This document shows positions 16,082 through 24,680 of a stretch of 64,000 bases of DNA, piece after piece; position 1 is the stretch's first letter; each line of letters starts with the position of its first letter. Both the position numbers and the translations under genes were made by a program. The notes beneath the pieces are model-generated. The model was not told the DNA's origin. It saw only the letters and a list, made by a program, of their open reading frames with translations, and searched no databases. This DNA is from Arthrobacter sp. CAU 1506 (GTDB lineage: Bacteria; Actinomycetota; Actinomycetes; Actinomycetales; Micrococcaceae). The stretch is from NCBI RefSeq assembly GCF_005047635.1, contig NZ_SUKC01000014.1, forward strand, positions 1-64,000, read 5' to 3'.

Positions 16082-17622
16082 TGGGCCTGGGGCGGACGTT
16101 CTCCGTAGCCCTGGTGGGGTTGAACGGCCACATGGTGGAGGTCGAAGCGGACATTGGCCAAACCCTGCCGGCTTTCGTTCTCCTGGGGTTGCCGGACGCA
16201 TCCCTGTCCGAGGCGAAAGAACGGATCAAGGCCGCGGCGAAAAACGCCGGTGTCCCGCTCAGCCGGCGCAAGATCACCGTGAACCTCGTCCCGGCCTCGC
16301 TGCCGAAAAAGGGGTCCGGCTTCGATTTGGCCATCGTGCTGGCCGCCCTGCAAGCAGCGGGTGACATCCGCCCCGCCGGCCGTACGGTCTTCCTGGCCGA
16401 GCTCGGGCTGGACGGGCGGCTCCGTCCGGTGAGCGGCGTCCTGCCCGCCGTCATGGCGGCGGTTGATGCGGGGTATCCGCAGGTAGCCGTCGCCGCCGCC
16501 AACGCCGACGAGGCAGCCTTGGTGCCGGGCGCAGACGTACGCAGCTTCGAGACGCTGTCCGAGGTGCTCCTGGCATTCGGAGCGGATCTTGACCGGCTCA
16601 ACCTCCCCGCAGCGGGACCTCAACTGGAGCCTCAACCCGCTGCTCCTACCCCGGCCGGTCCGGCGCCGGATCTGGCCGATGTGGCGGGCCAGCACGAAGC
16701 CCGGATGGCGCTGGAAGTGGCCGCAGCGGGTGGCCACCACCTGCTGCTGGTCGGACCGCCCGGCGCTGGAAAGACCATGCTGGCAGAAAGGCTGCCCGGC
16801 ATCCTGCCCGATCTCCCTGACCATCACGCCATGGAGGTCACGGCTATCCACTCCCTGAGCGCCCCGGCGGCGCCGCTCACCGCCCTGATTCGGCGCCCGC
16901 CCTACGAGAGCCCGCACCACACAGCCACCGCCGTCTCGATCATCGGCGGCGGTTCCGGGCTGCCCCGTCCGGGCGCCGCGTCAAGGGCCCACCGGGGTGT
17001 GCTCTTCATGGACGAGGCGCCGGAGTACGACCGCCAGGTCCTCGATGCGCTGCGCCAGCCGCTGGAAAGCGGAAAGCTGGTGGTGCACCGCGCCGCCGGA
17101 ACGGCCGCCTATCCCGCACGCTTCCAACTGGTGATGGCTGCGAATCCCTGTCCATGCGGGCTTTCCGGCGGCAAGGGGCTGGACTGCACCTGTACGCCCG
17201 ACCAGAAGCGCCGCTACTTCGGCAAGCTCTCCAATCCATTGACCGACCGCATCGACCTGCAACTGACCTTGCAGCGGCTGACGGTGGGAATGTTGGCCTC
17301 CGGCAGCAGCCGGGAAGCGAGCGCCGCCGTCGCCGCTCGCGTCGCTGCCGCCCGGACAGCCCAGCAGGAGCGGCTGCGTCCATGGGGGATCAGCCTGAAC
17401 TCGGAAATCAGCGGCGAACTGCTCACCGGCAAGCTGCGGCCGCCGCAAGCTGTCACCCAGGATCTGGACCGTGCCATGGAGAGCGCGGTGCTGACCGGAC
17501 GCGGCTACACCCGGGTCCTGCGCGTGGCTTGGACGCTTGCGGACCTGGCCGGCTTGGACCGACCGGACCGAGACGCCGTCAGTACCGCGCTGACCTTCCG
17601 CCAGCAGGTCAAGGCGGCCTGA
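16081..17622 (+). CDS. comM: ComM/YifB-like Mg-chelatase-type AAA+ ATPase
   Basis: The N-terminal ChlI-like domain reads FSVALVGLNGHMVEVEADIG and VNLVPASLPKKGSGFDLAIV. The AAA+ core carries Walker A GPPGAGKT at about residue 223 and Walker B VLFMDEAPE. The C-terminal domain includes NPCPCG and CTCTPDQKRRY, the Cys-rich signature of the family. In naturally competent bacteria ComM is a hexameric helicase promoting branch migration during transformation. The length of 513 residues is normal. It is translationally coupled to YraN and followed by dprA after two bases. Confidence 0.94.
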   Translation: MGLGRTFSVALVGLNGHMVEVEADIGQTLPAFVLLGLPDASLSEAKERIKAAAKNAGVPLSRRKITVNLVPASLPKKGSGFDLAIVLAALQAAGDIRPAGRTVFLAELGLDGRLRPVSGVLPAVMAAVDAGYPQVAVAAANADEAALVPGADVRSFETLSEVLLAFGADLDRLNLPAAGPQLEPQPAAPTPAGPAPDLADVAGQHEARMALEVAAAGGHHLLLVGPPGAGKTMLAERLPGILPDLPDHHAMEVTAIHSLSAPAAPLTALIRRPPYESPHHTATAVSIIGGGSGLPRPGAASRAHRGVLFMDEAPEYDRQVLDALRQPLESGKLVVHRAAGTAAYPARFQLVMAANPCPCGLSGGKGLDCTCTPDQKRRYFGKLSNPLTDRIDLQLTLQRLTVGMLASGSSREASAAVAARVAAARTAQQERLRPWGISLNSEISGELLTGKLRPPQAVTQDLDRAMESAVLTGRGYTRVLRVAWTLADLAGLDRPDRDAVSTALTFRQQVKAA

Positions 17623-17624
17623 GC

Positions 17625-18869
17625 ATGTTGCCCCCATCAGCGCCAGCCAGCTACGAGGAGATGACCAGAATGACGCGACTGCCCTCCGATGACGAGCGCC
17701 TGGCGCGCGCGTCGCTGTCCCGGCTGATGGAGCCGTCCGACTGGATTGGCCTGGCACTGGTTGCCGTTGCCGGGCCGTTCGACGCCCTGCGCATCGCCAC
17801 GGGGCAGCTGAGCGCCGGGCACGGGCTGCAGGCTGAGCTGCTCAGGACCTTGGACCGGCAGGCCTCAACGGGCATCGCGCAGCCCTTGTCCGACGCCTTG
17901 GAACGATGGGCACCGCGGGTCAAGGACTTGGCGCCGGAACGAGACCTCGCTGTCATGGGTCGGCTCGGCGGCGCTCTGCTCATACCTGGAGATGCCGTCT
18001 GGCCACCTGGTTTGGCCGATCTCGGGCTGGGAGAACCGCTCTGCCTCTGGGCACGGGGCAGGTTCACCGACGGCATTCCGGCTGTCGACGCGACGGTCGC
18101 CGTTGTCGGCTCCCGGGACAGCACCAACTACGGCAACCAGGTAACGGGCGACATCAGCAGCGGCCTGGTGCAGCGGGGCTATTGCGTGATCTCCGGTGGC
18201 GCCTATGGAATTGACGCTCAAGCTCATCGATCCGCCCTCGCGTCGGAGATGGAACATGTCTCGACCATGGCGGTCATGGCCGGGGGCCTCGACCGGTACT
18301 ACCCGGCAGGTAACGAGGAACTGCTCCGGGCGATCGCCAGTCGGGGCATTCTGCTGGCCGAGGTGCCACCTGGGGCCGCGCCAACCCGGTGGAGATTTCT
18401 GCAGAGAAACCGGCTCATAGCAGCGTTGGCAGCGGCCACCATTGTTGTGGAAGCGCGCTGGCGCTCCGGCGCTCTCAACACGGCGCACCACGCCGCGGGC
18501 CTTGGACGGGGAGTCGGCGCAGTGCCTGGATCCGTGTACAGCGCCAACTCTGCGGGGACGCACCGGTTGCTGCGCGACGGCAGCGCAACGGCCATTACCG
18601 ACGCAGCCGAGGCAGCCGAACTCGCTGGCCCCGTTGGAAGCGTCCTAGAGTCAGGAACCCAGGAGAAGTTGGCAGACCACGACGGTCTCGGCGTGGACGA
18701 CTTGCTGCTGCTGGACGCCCTGCCGGTTCGCCGCGGAAGCACCGTGGACAAACTCGCCACGGTCGCCGGGATCCCGGTACGCACGGTGCTGGCCGGCCTC
18801 GGCCGCTTGGAGGCCGCTGGGCTCGCCGTACAGGATGCCGGCGGCTGGCGGCGGGGGAGGAGGAGCTGA
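17625..18869 (+). CDS. dprA: DNA-processing protein DprA
   Basis: DprA loads RecA on incoming single-stranded DNA. The Rossmann core shows VAVVGSRDSTNYG, ISGGAYGIDAQAHRSAL, MAGGLDRYYPAGNEEL, NRLIAALAAATIVVEA and SGALNTAHHAAGLGR, all family landmarks. An N-terminal SAM-like part precedes it. A C-terminal winged helix (LLLLDALPVRRGSTVDKLAT) follows, and the protein ends WRRGRRS. At 414 residues it is of actinobacterial size. It forms an operon with YraN and comM. Confidence 0.94.
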   Translation: MLPPSAPASYEEMTRMTRLPSDDERLARASLSRLMEPSDWIGLALVAVAGPFDALRIATGQLSAGHGLQAELLRTLDRQASTGIAQPLSDALERWAPRVKDLAPERDLAVMGRLGGALLIPGDAVWPPGLADLGLGEPLCLWARGRFTDGIPAVDATVAVVGSRDSTNYGNQVTGDISSGLVQRGYCVISGGAYGIDAQAHRSALASEMEHVSTMAVMAGGLDRYYPAGNEELLRAIASRGILLAEVPPGAAPTRWRFLQRNRLIAALAAATIVVEARWRSGALNTAHHAAGLGRGVGAVPGSVYSANSAGTHRLLRDGSATAITDAAEAAELAGPVGSVLESGTQEKLADHDGLGVDDLLLLDALPVRRGSTVDKLATVAGIPVRTVLAGLGRLEAAGLAVQDAGGWRRGRRS

Positions 18870-19064
18870 GGGCCGGAGAAGGGAATTGAGAGTCCAACGG
18901 GCAAGACAGGGCGTCCGACACGGAGCGGAGCAAGCCAGGCCATGGGGACAAGACAGGCTTCCGAGTAGGGGTGCGACAGGCACCGAGGCAGGACGGGACA
19001 GAAAGATCGGAATTCGCCCGTGCGCCTGCTTGAGTTCATCTGCCCCGGCCAGCAAAGTGAAGGG

Positions 19065-20018
19065 ATGAGCTCTGCAGATAACCCCGAAGTGCAGGGCACA
19101 GACCCACTCCCGGAGGCTTTTGATGCGGCTCTGGACGGCTTCGCCCGTTACCTGAGCGCTGAACGTGCCCGTTCCGAGCACACCGTCCGCGCCTATCTGA
19201 CCGATGTCAGGCACCTGCTCGGCTATTCCGCGGAGACCGGAGCCGCAAAGCTGACGGACATTTCGCTCGGGACTTTGCGTGCGTGGCTCGGTGCCATGAA
19301 CAGCGGGGGGATGGCCAGATCCACGTTGGCTCGGCGCACCGCAACCGCCCGCAGCTTCATGGCCTGGGCCTTGCGTGAGGAACTCATTCCCACGGACCCT
19401 TCGCTGCGGTTGAAAGCACCCAAACGGAACAGCTCACTGCCGACCGTGCTGCGGCCGGCCCAAGTGGACGAACTGTTCCGTACCCTCGCGGCGGAAGCAG
19501 CGGACGGACAGCCGCTGCCGCTGCGCGACCGGGCGATGATCGAACTGCTCTACGCCACCGGCATCCGCGTCAGCGAATTGGCGGGCCTGGATATTGATGA
19601 GGTGGACAACGAACGGCGGACCATCCGGGTGCTGGGCAAGGGAAACAAAGAGCGCACCGTACCGTTCGGGCTGCCGGCCGCCGTCGCCATGGATGACTGG
19701 CTGCGCCGCGGACGACCCAAACTCGCAGGTGCCGAGAGCGGACCCGCCGCGTTCTTGGGCCAACGCGGCAAGCGGGTTGACCCGCGCCAAGTGCGCTCCG
19801 TAGCGGCCCGGCTCTTCGCACTGCTGGGAGACACGTCTGCGACTGGACCGCACGCGCTGCGGCACAGCGCCGCCACCCATCTGCTGGATGGGGGAGCGGA
19901 CTTGCGTGCCGTGCAGGAGATTCTGGGACACAGCACGCTGGCGACCACGCAGCTCTACACCCACGTCTCGGTGGACCGGTTGCGGCAAAGCTACCAGCAG
20001 GCGCACCCGCGGGCTTAG
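19065..20018 (+). CDS. xerC: Tyrosine recombinase XerC
   Basis: This protein resolves chromosome dimers at dif together with XerD. The N-terminal SAM-like domain (YLSAERARSEHTVRAYLTDV) is followed by the catalytic domain. Its Arg lies in ATGIRVSELAG, Lys in GKGNKERTVP, His/Arg in GPHALRHSAATH, His in EILGHSTLATTQ and nucleophile Tyr in LYTHVS. At 317 residues it is complete. ATG at 19065 with AGGG before it is used. The dprA-xerC adjacency is typical; it is chromosomal and not linked to an integrated element here. Confidence 0.93.
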   Translation: MSSADNPEVQGTDPLPEAFDAALDGFARYLSAERARSEHTVRAYLTDVRHLLGYSAETGAAKLTDISLGTLRAWLGAMNSGGMARSTLARRTATARSFMAWALREELIPTDPSLRLKAPKRNSSLPTVLRPAQVDELFRTLAAEAADGQPLPLRDRAMIELLYATGIRVSELAGLDIDEVDNERRTIRVLGKGNKERTVPFGLPAAVAMDDWLRRGRPKLAGAESGPAAFLGQRGKRVDPRQVRSVAARLFALLGDTSATGPHALRHSAATHLLDGGADLRAVQEILGHSTLATTQLYTHVSVDRLRQSYQQAHPRA

Positions 20019-20208
20019 CGTGTAAACCGCCACTGAGCGGCTAAATCCGCGACACGCAATGGCACATTGGTAGTTACACTGGCGCAATTCGCTGCTGTAC
20101 GGCACAATGAGGATCGAAAGCGTCGGAAACAGCAGTACTGACAAGTTCCATCTGTCTCAAGGCTGAAGGTCGTTGGGGAAGACGTACCTACAGCAAATGG
20201 AGGATGGG

Positions 20209-20712
20209 ATGTCTGTTGTGATGACTCGTGGCGTGCTGTTTGTGCATTCAGCACCTTCGGCATTGTGCCCTCATATCGAGTGGGCCGTCGGATCCGTCGT
20301 GGATAAGCGAACGGATCTTGAGTGGACCGCTCAGCCTGCCGCGCCCGGAATGTACCGGGCCGAGCTGTCGTGGGTCGGCCCGCAGGGGACCGGTGCCATG
20401 CTGGCATCTGCGCTGCGCGGCTGGGCGCACCTTCGCTATGAAGTGGCCGAAGAACCAAGCGCCGGCGTCGACGGCGGCCGCTGGTCGCACACCCCTGAAC
20501 TCGGGATCTTCCACGCGATGACCGATGTCCACGGCAACGTCATGGTGAGCGAAGACCGCATCCGCTACGCCTACGAGGCCGGTGCCGGCGATCCCGCTGC
20601 TGTCTATCACGAACTGTCCCTCGCCCTGGGCGAGGCCTGGGACGAAGAGCTCGAGCCGTTCCGCCACGCAGCCGAAGGCGCCCCCGTGCGCTGGCTGCAC
20701 CAAGTCGGCTAA
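20209..20712 (+). CDS. DUF3145 conserved actinobacterial protein
   Basis: The 167-residue protein begins MSVVMTRGVLFVHSAPSALC and contains EWAVGSVVDKRTDLEWTAQP and GMYRAELSWVGPQGTGAMLA, which mark DUF3145. The function is unknown. I chose ATG at 20209 because GGAGG precedes it at the right distance; an upstream TTG frame has no good site. It stands alone with a strong bidirectional terminator behind it. Confidence 0.88.
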   Translation: MSVVMTRGVLFVHSAPSALCPHIEWAVGSVVDKRTDLEWTAQPAAPGMYRAELSWVGPQGTGAMLASALRGWAHLRYEVAEEPSAGVDGGRWSHTPELGIFHAMTDVHGNVMVSEDRIRYAYEAGAGDPAAVYHELSLALGEAWDEELEPFRHAAEGAPVRWLHQVG

Positions 20713-20746
20713 CCGCCAGCTTCCCCAACCCTCCTCCAGCAACGTC

Positions 20747-20786
20747 AAAGGGAGGGCGGCCGGTCAACACCGGCCGCCCTCCCTTT
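20747..20786. terminator. Bidirectional terminator between DUF3145 and fabF
   Basis: An 18-base arm (20747-20764) is perfectly complementary to 20769-20786 with a four-base CAAC loop. The arms begin with AAA and end with TTT, so it can serve both converging genes. Confidence 0.93.
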
Positions 20787-20814
20787 CGTGCTGCCCGCGG
20801 GCGGGCAGTACTCA

Positions 20815-20840
20815 ATCAGACTTTTCGATCAGACTTTTCG
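20815..20840. repeat. Two-copy 13-base tandem repeat at the fabF 3' end
   Basis: ATCAGACTTTTCG occurs twice in direct succession, and a third partial copy (ATCAGACG) includes the fabF stop codon. It looks like slippage duplication of the gene end; no function is apparent. Confidence 0.6.
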
Positions 20841-20841
20841 A

Positions 20842-22077
20842 TCAGACGTTGCGGAACACCACGACGGCGTTGTGTCCGCCGAAGCCGAAGGAGTTGTTCA
20901 GCGCAATGATGTCGCCCTGCGGCAGGTCGCGGGCGGTGGTGACCACGTCCAGCGGGATCTCCGGGTCCTGGTTGTCCAGGTTGATGGTCACCGGTGCGCG
21001 GCGTTCGTAGACGGCCATCACCGTCATCACGGACTCCACGGCACCCGAGGCTCCGAGCAGGTGGCCGGTCTGCGACTTGGTCGCGGAGACGGCGACGTTG
21101 GAAACATGGTCGCCCAGCGCTGCCTTCAGCGCGGTGTACTCCGGCTTGTCGCCCACCGGGGTGGACGTCGCGTGGGCATTGACGTGCACCACGTCGGTTG
21201 CCTGAGCCCGGGCATCGAAGAGCGCAGCCTTCAGCGCGCGCGTGGCGCCCAGTCCCTCGGGATCCGGTGCCGTGATGTGGTAGGCGTCGGCGGTGACGCC
21301 GGAGCCGGCAAGTTCGGCGTAGATCCGGGCGCCACGGGCCAGTGCATGCTCTTCGGCCTCCAGCACCAGCGCACCGGCGCCTTCGCCCATGACAAAGCCG
21401 TCGCGGTCCATGTCGTATGGGCGCGAAGCACGCTCCGGGTCGTCGTTACGCTTGGACAGCGCCTGCATGGCGCTGAAGGCGGCAATCGGCATCGGGTGGA
21501 TCGCGGCTTCGGCGCCGCCGGTCATCACCACGTCGGCCTTGCCGGAGCGGATCAGTTCGATGCCCATGGACATGGCCTCGGTGCCAGAAGCGCAGGCGGA
21601 AACCGGGGTGTGCGCGCCGGCGCGGGCGCCCAGGTCCATGCTGACTGCGGCAGCAGGGCCGTTAGGCATCAGCATCGGAACGGTCATCGGCAGCACGCGG
21701 CGCGGACCGCGGTCACGCAGCGTGTCCCAGGCATCCAGCAGCGTCCACACGCCGCCGATGCCGGTAGCGAAGGCCACGGCCAGCCGGTCGTGGTCTACGT
21801 CTTCGATGCCGGAATCCTTCCAGGCTTCGCGCGACGCGACGACGGCGAACTGCGTGGAGGGGTCCATCCGCTTGGCTTCGACCCGGGTCAGGACCTCGTC
21901 GGGACGGTTGCTGGCCTTGGCGGCGAACGTCACCGGCAGCTCGTACTTGGCCACCCAATCATCTTCGAGGGTATGGGCCCCGGAAACGCCCTTGAGGGCA
22001 TTCCGCCACATCGTGGGGACGTCGCCGCCAATCGGGGTGGTGGCGCCGAGGCCGGTGATGACTACTTTGCGTGCCAT
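20842..22077 (-). CDS. fabF: Beta-ketoacyl-ACP synthase II
   Basis: This condensing enzyme elongates acyl-ACP with malonyl-ACP. It starts ARKVVITGLGATTPIGGDVP; the active-site Cys is in TPVSACASGTEAMSMG, the two His in VNAHATSTPVGDK and KSQTGHLLGASGA, and the C-terminus has NNSFGFGGHNAVVVF. At 411 residues it is typical. It is the last gene of the fabD-fabH-acpP-fabF series on the minus strand and is closed by a strong terminator. Confidence 0.96.
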   Translation of the reverse strand: MARKVVITGLGATTPIGGDVPTMWRNALKGVSGAHTLEDDWVAKYELPVTFAAKASNRPDEVLTRVEAKRMDPSTQFAVVASREAWKDSGIEDVDHDRLAVAFATGIGGVWTLLDAWDTLRDRGPRRVLPMTVPMLMPNGPAAAVSMDLGARAGAHTPVSACASGTEAMSMGIELIRSGKADVVMTGGAEAAIHPMPIAAFSAMQALSKRNDDPERASRPYDMDRDGFVMGEGAGALVLEAEEHALARGARIYAELAGSGVTADAYHITAPDPEGLGATRALKAALFDARAQATDVVHVNAHATSTPVGDKPEYTALKAALGDHVSNVAVSATKSQTGHLLGASGAVESVMTVMAVYERRAPVTINLDNQDPEIPLDVVTTARDLPQGDIIALNNSFGFGGHNAVVVFRNV

Positions 22078-22183
22078 TGATTCAGTCTCTCAATAGTGAT
22101 TGGGCGATAAATCTGGTGCGGCGGCCGGACTGGGAGGTCACCCGCCGGCCGCCGAGTCCCGGGCAGGCCCGGGCAACGCGGAA

Positions 22184-22429
22184 CTAAGCCTGGGCGTTGA
22201 CGATGAAGTTGACGGCGTCGCCGACGGTCTTGAGGTTCTTGACCTCTTCGTCCGGGATGCGCACGCCGAACTTCTCCTCGGCGTTGACCACGATGGTCAT
22301 CATCGAGATGGAGTCGATGTCCAGGTCATCGGTGAAGGACTTGTCCAGCTCGACAGCCTCCGGGGCCAGGCCGGTCTCTTCGTTGACGATCTCGGCCAGA
22401 CCGGCCAGGATTTCTTCGTTGCTAGCCAT
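22184..22429 (-). CDS. acpP: Acyl carrier protein
   Basis: The 81-residue acidic protein contains FTDDLDIDSISMMTIVVNAE. The Ser of DIDSIS takes the 4'-phosphopantetheine arm; DSIS in place of the more common DSLD is usual in actinobacterial ACPs. The ribosome binding site AAGGAG lies just before the ATG. It lies between fabH and fabF and carries the growing chain for both. Confidence 0.96.
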   Translation of the reverse strand: MASNEEILAGLAEIVNEETGLAPEAVELDKSFTDDLDIDSISMMTIVVNAEEKFGVRIPDEEVKNLKTVGDAVNFIVNAQA

Positions 22430-22541
22430 GGTGGCTCCTTTTCTTGTGCTGCCGGACGGTGTCCGGACGGGGTTTCAAACCGCGTTGTGCGGCCTGGTTC
22501 TGGTGGGAATGTAGGGGGAGGCCCGACTACCGCAAGGCAGT

Positions 22542-23609
22542 CTACGGCAGGACGATGACCTGGGCGCCGAAGACCAGGCCGGCGCCGAAGCCGATCTGCA
22601 GTGCCAGTCCGCCGGAAAGTGAGGGGTTCTCCTGCAGCAGCCGGTGTGTTGCCAGCGGGATTGAGGCTGCCGAGGTATTGCCGGCGTCGGCGATGTCGCG
22701 GGCGACGACCACGCTCTCGGGCAGCTTCAGCTGCTTGACCATTTCGTCGATGATGCGCATGTTTGCCTGGTGCGGGACGAAGGCGGCGAGGTCTTCGGGC
22801 TGCAGGCCGGCGGCGGCCAGCGCCTGCTTGGCCACCTTGGCCATTTCCCATACGGCCCAGCGGAAAACGGACGGCCCGTCCTGGCGCAGTGTGGGCCAGA
22901 TCTTGGCGTCCTTCGGGTCATAGCTGTCGGAGATGGCGGACAGCGAGCCGGCGGCCTCGGCGGCCAGCGAGAGCTCGCGCACATCATTGAGCGAGTGGGT
23001 CATGCTGATCGTGTCCCACTTGCTGCCGTCCGAACCCCACACCGGCTTGCTGATGCCCGGAGTGTCCGACGGGCCCACGACGACGGCGCCGGCGCCGTCG
23101 CCGAGCAGGAAGGAGATGGTCCGCTCGGTGTTGTCGATGACGTCGGAGAGCTTCTCCGCTCCGACCACCAGCACATAGTCCGCGGTGCCGGAGCGAACCA
23201 GGGCGTCGGCCTGGGCAATGCCGTAGCAGTAGCCGGCGCAGGCGGCGGAGATGTCAAAGGCCGGGGCCGGCGTGGCGCCCACTCGGTCGGCGAGGGCTGC
23301 GGCGGCGGACGGCGTGGCGTACGGGTGCGACACGGTGGAGACGATCACGGCTCCGAGTTGGTCGCCGGTGATGCCGGCCTGCGCCATCGCTTCCTTGGCA
23401 GCGCCTTCGGCCATGTCCAGCACCGAGGTGTTGGCACCGGCCCGGTGGCGGGTGACGATGCCGGTCCGCTGGCGGATCCATTCGTCGGAGGAATCGATCC
23501 ACTGACAGACGTCGTCGTTGGTCACGATGATGTCGGGACGGTAGGCGCCGATTCCCAGCACGCGAGAGAAGTCGCGGAGCGGGGTCTGCTGGATGACGGG
23601 GGTGCTCAC
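22542..23609 (-). CDS. fabH: Beta-ketoacyl-ACP synthase III
   Basis: FabH starts fatty-acid synthesis by condensing an acyl-CoA with malonyl-ACP; in actinobacteria it favours branched primers. The catalytic Cys lies in DISAACAGYCYGIAQ, the His in AFVPHQANMRIID and the Asn in DAGNTSAASIPLA. GTG at 23609 overlaps the fabD stop codon (GTGA), giving 355 residues. The alternative longer frame runs into fabD and is not credible. Confidence 0.96.
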   Translation of the reverse strand: MSTPVIQQTPLRDFSRVLGIGAYRPDIIVTNDDVCQWIDSSDEWIRQRTGIVTRHRAGANTSVLDMAEGAAKEAMAQAGITGDQLGAVIVSTVSHPYATPSAAAALADRVGATPAPAFDISAACAGYCYGIAQADALVRSGTADYVLVVGAEKLSDVIDNTERTISFLLGDGAGAVVVGPSDTPGISKPVWGSDGSKWDTISMTHSLNDVRELSLAAEAAGSLSAISDSYDPKDAKIWPTLRQDGPSVFRWAVWEMAKVAKQALAAAGLQPEDLAAFVPHQANMRIIDEMVKQLKLPESVVVARDIADAGNTSAASIPLATHRLLQENPSLSGGLALQIGFGAGLVFGAQVIVLP

Positions 23610-24571
23610 TTCTCGGATTCTCCAGACATGCTGTTCAGGACGGGGGTCTGTTCGGTGTGTTCGGCGATGAAGGCTTTGGCTGCGTCCAGATCGTCCGGGG
23701 ACTTCAGCGACATGGTGGCCACGCCCTTCATGCCGCGTTTGGCCAGTCCGGTCAGGGTCCCAGCCGGCGGCAGCTCCAGCAGCCCGGTGATGCCGACGGA
23801 CAGCATCTTCTCCATGCACTTGTCCCAGCGCACCGGGCGCGAGACCTGGGCGATCAGGCTGTCCAGGTTCTCCTCGCCGCCGACAACCGGTTCGCCGTCG
23901 TAATTGGAGAGCAGGGTCAGCGACGGCATGGCCGGCTTCAGCTGCGGGCGCAGGTTTTCCAGGGCGCTCACCGCGGGGGCCATGTGTTCGGTGTGGAAAG
24001 CGCCGGCCACCTTCAGCGGGATAACCCGCGCCTTGGCGGGCGGGTTCGCGGCGAACGCCTGCAGCTGCTCCAAGGTTCCGGCGGCAACCGTCTGGCCGCC
24101 GCCGTTGGCGTTGGCCGGGGTCAGGCCCGCGGCCTCGATAGCGGCAAGCACTTCGTCCGGGTCGCCGCCGAGCACTGCACTCATACCGGTCGGAGTCTGC
24201 GCAGCGGCACGGGCCATCGCGTTGGCCCGCTCGCGCACAAAGTTCATGGCGTCGTTCTCGGTCAGCGCGCCAGAGACGGCGGAGGCGGTGATTTCCCCCA
24301 CCGAATGGCCCGCGACGACGGTGGAGAGGTCCAGTGCCTCGTCCGCCGTGAGCGCGCGGGCGGCCAGCAGACCTGCGGCGACGATCAGCGGCTGGGCGAC
24401 GGCGGTGTCCTTGATGGTCTCCTCATCGGAGACGGTGCCGTGGGAGAGCAGGTCCAGCTGCGCGATATCGCTGAGCAGCCCGAGGTGTTCGGCCACGCCG
24501 GGGACCTCGAGCCACGGGCTGAGGAATCCGGGCGTCTGGGAGCCCTGGCCGGGGCAGACTATTGCAAGCAC
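23606..24571 (-). CDS. fabD: Malonyl-CoA:ACP transacylase
   Basis: This enzyme moves malonyl from CoA to ACP. LAIVCPGQGSQTPGFLSPWL is the N-terminal signature, the nucleophile Ser is in VVAGHSVGEITASAV, and the catalytic His follows in VAGAFHTEHMAPAV. At 321 residues it is normal. GTG at 24571 has GAAAG upstream. It follows the PucR-type regulator after about 110 bases that contain an inverted repeat, so it may have its own promoter. Confidence 0.95.
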   Translation of the reverse strand: MLAIVCPGQGSQTPGFLSPWLEVPGVAEHLGLLSDIAQLDLLSHGTVSDEETIKDTAVAQPLIVAAGLLAARALTADEALDLSTVVAGHSVGEITASAVSGALTENDAMNFVRERANAMARAAAQTPTGMSAVLGGDPDEVLAAIEAAGLTPANANGGGQTVAAGTLEQLQAFAANPPAKARVIPLKVAGAFHTEHMAPAVSALENLRPQLKPAMPSLTLLSNYDGEPVVGGEENLDSLIAQVSRPVRWDKCMEKMLSVGITGLLELPPAGTLTGLAKRGMKGVATMSLKSPDDLDAAKAFIAEHTEQTPVLNSMSGESEK

Positions 24572-24639
24572 GTATTCAAGCTTTCCAAAGAGGAGATGGT
24601 TTCCACGGTGTTTCGGCACACGAAGCTCGCCGGACCGCT

Positions 24640-24656
24640 TTGTAGGAAGTCTACAA
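24640..24656. promoter_or_regulatory. Inverted repeat between the regulator gene and fabD
   Basis: TTGTAG (24640-24645) and CTACAA (24651-24656) are perfect inverted copies separated by five bases, about 70 bases upstream of fabD. PucR-type FasR activates fab genes in Streptomyces, so this is a plausible regulator site. The link is inference. Confidence 0.35.
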
Positions 24657-24680
24657 GGTAGTGCCGATTGCCGCAGGCTA

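Noticed and set aside
19065-20018. XerC as the integrase of a mobile island
   Set aside because: It has the standard XerC length and motifs and lies after dprA in the normal actinobacterial order, with no attachment repeats nearby.
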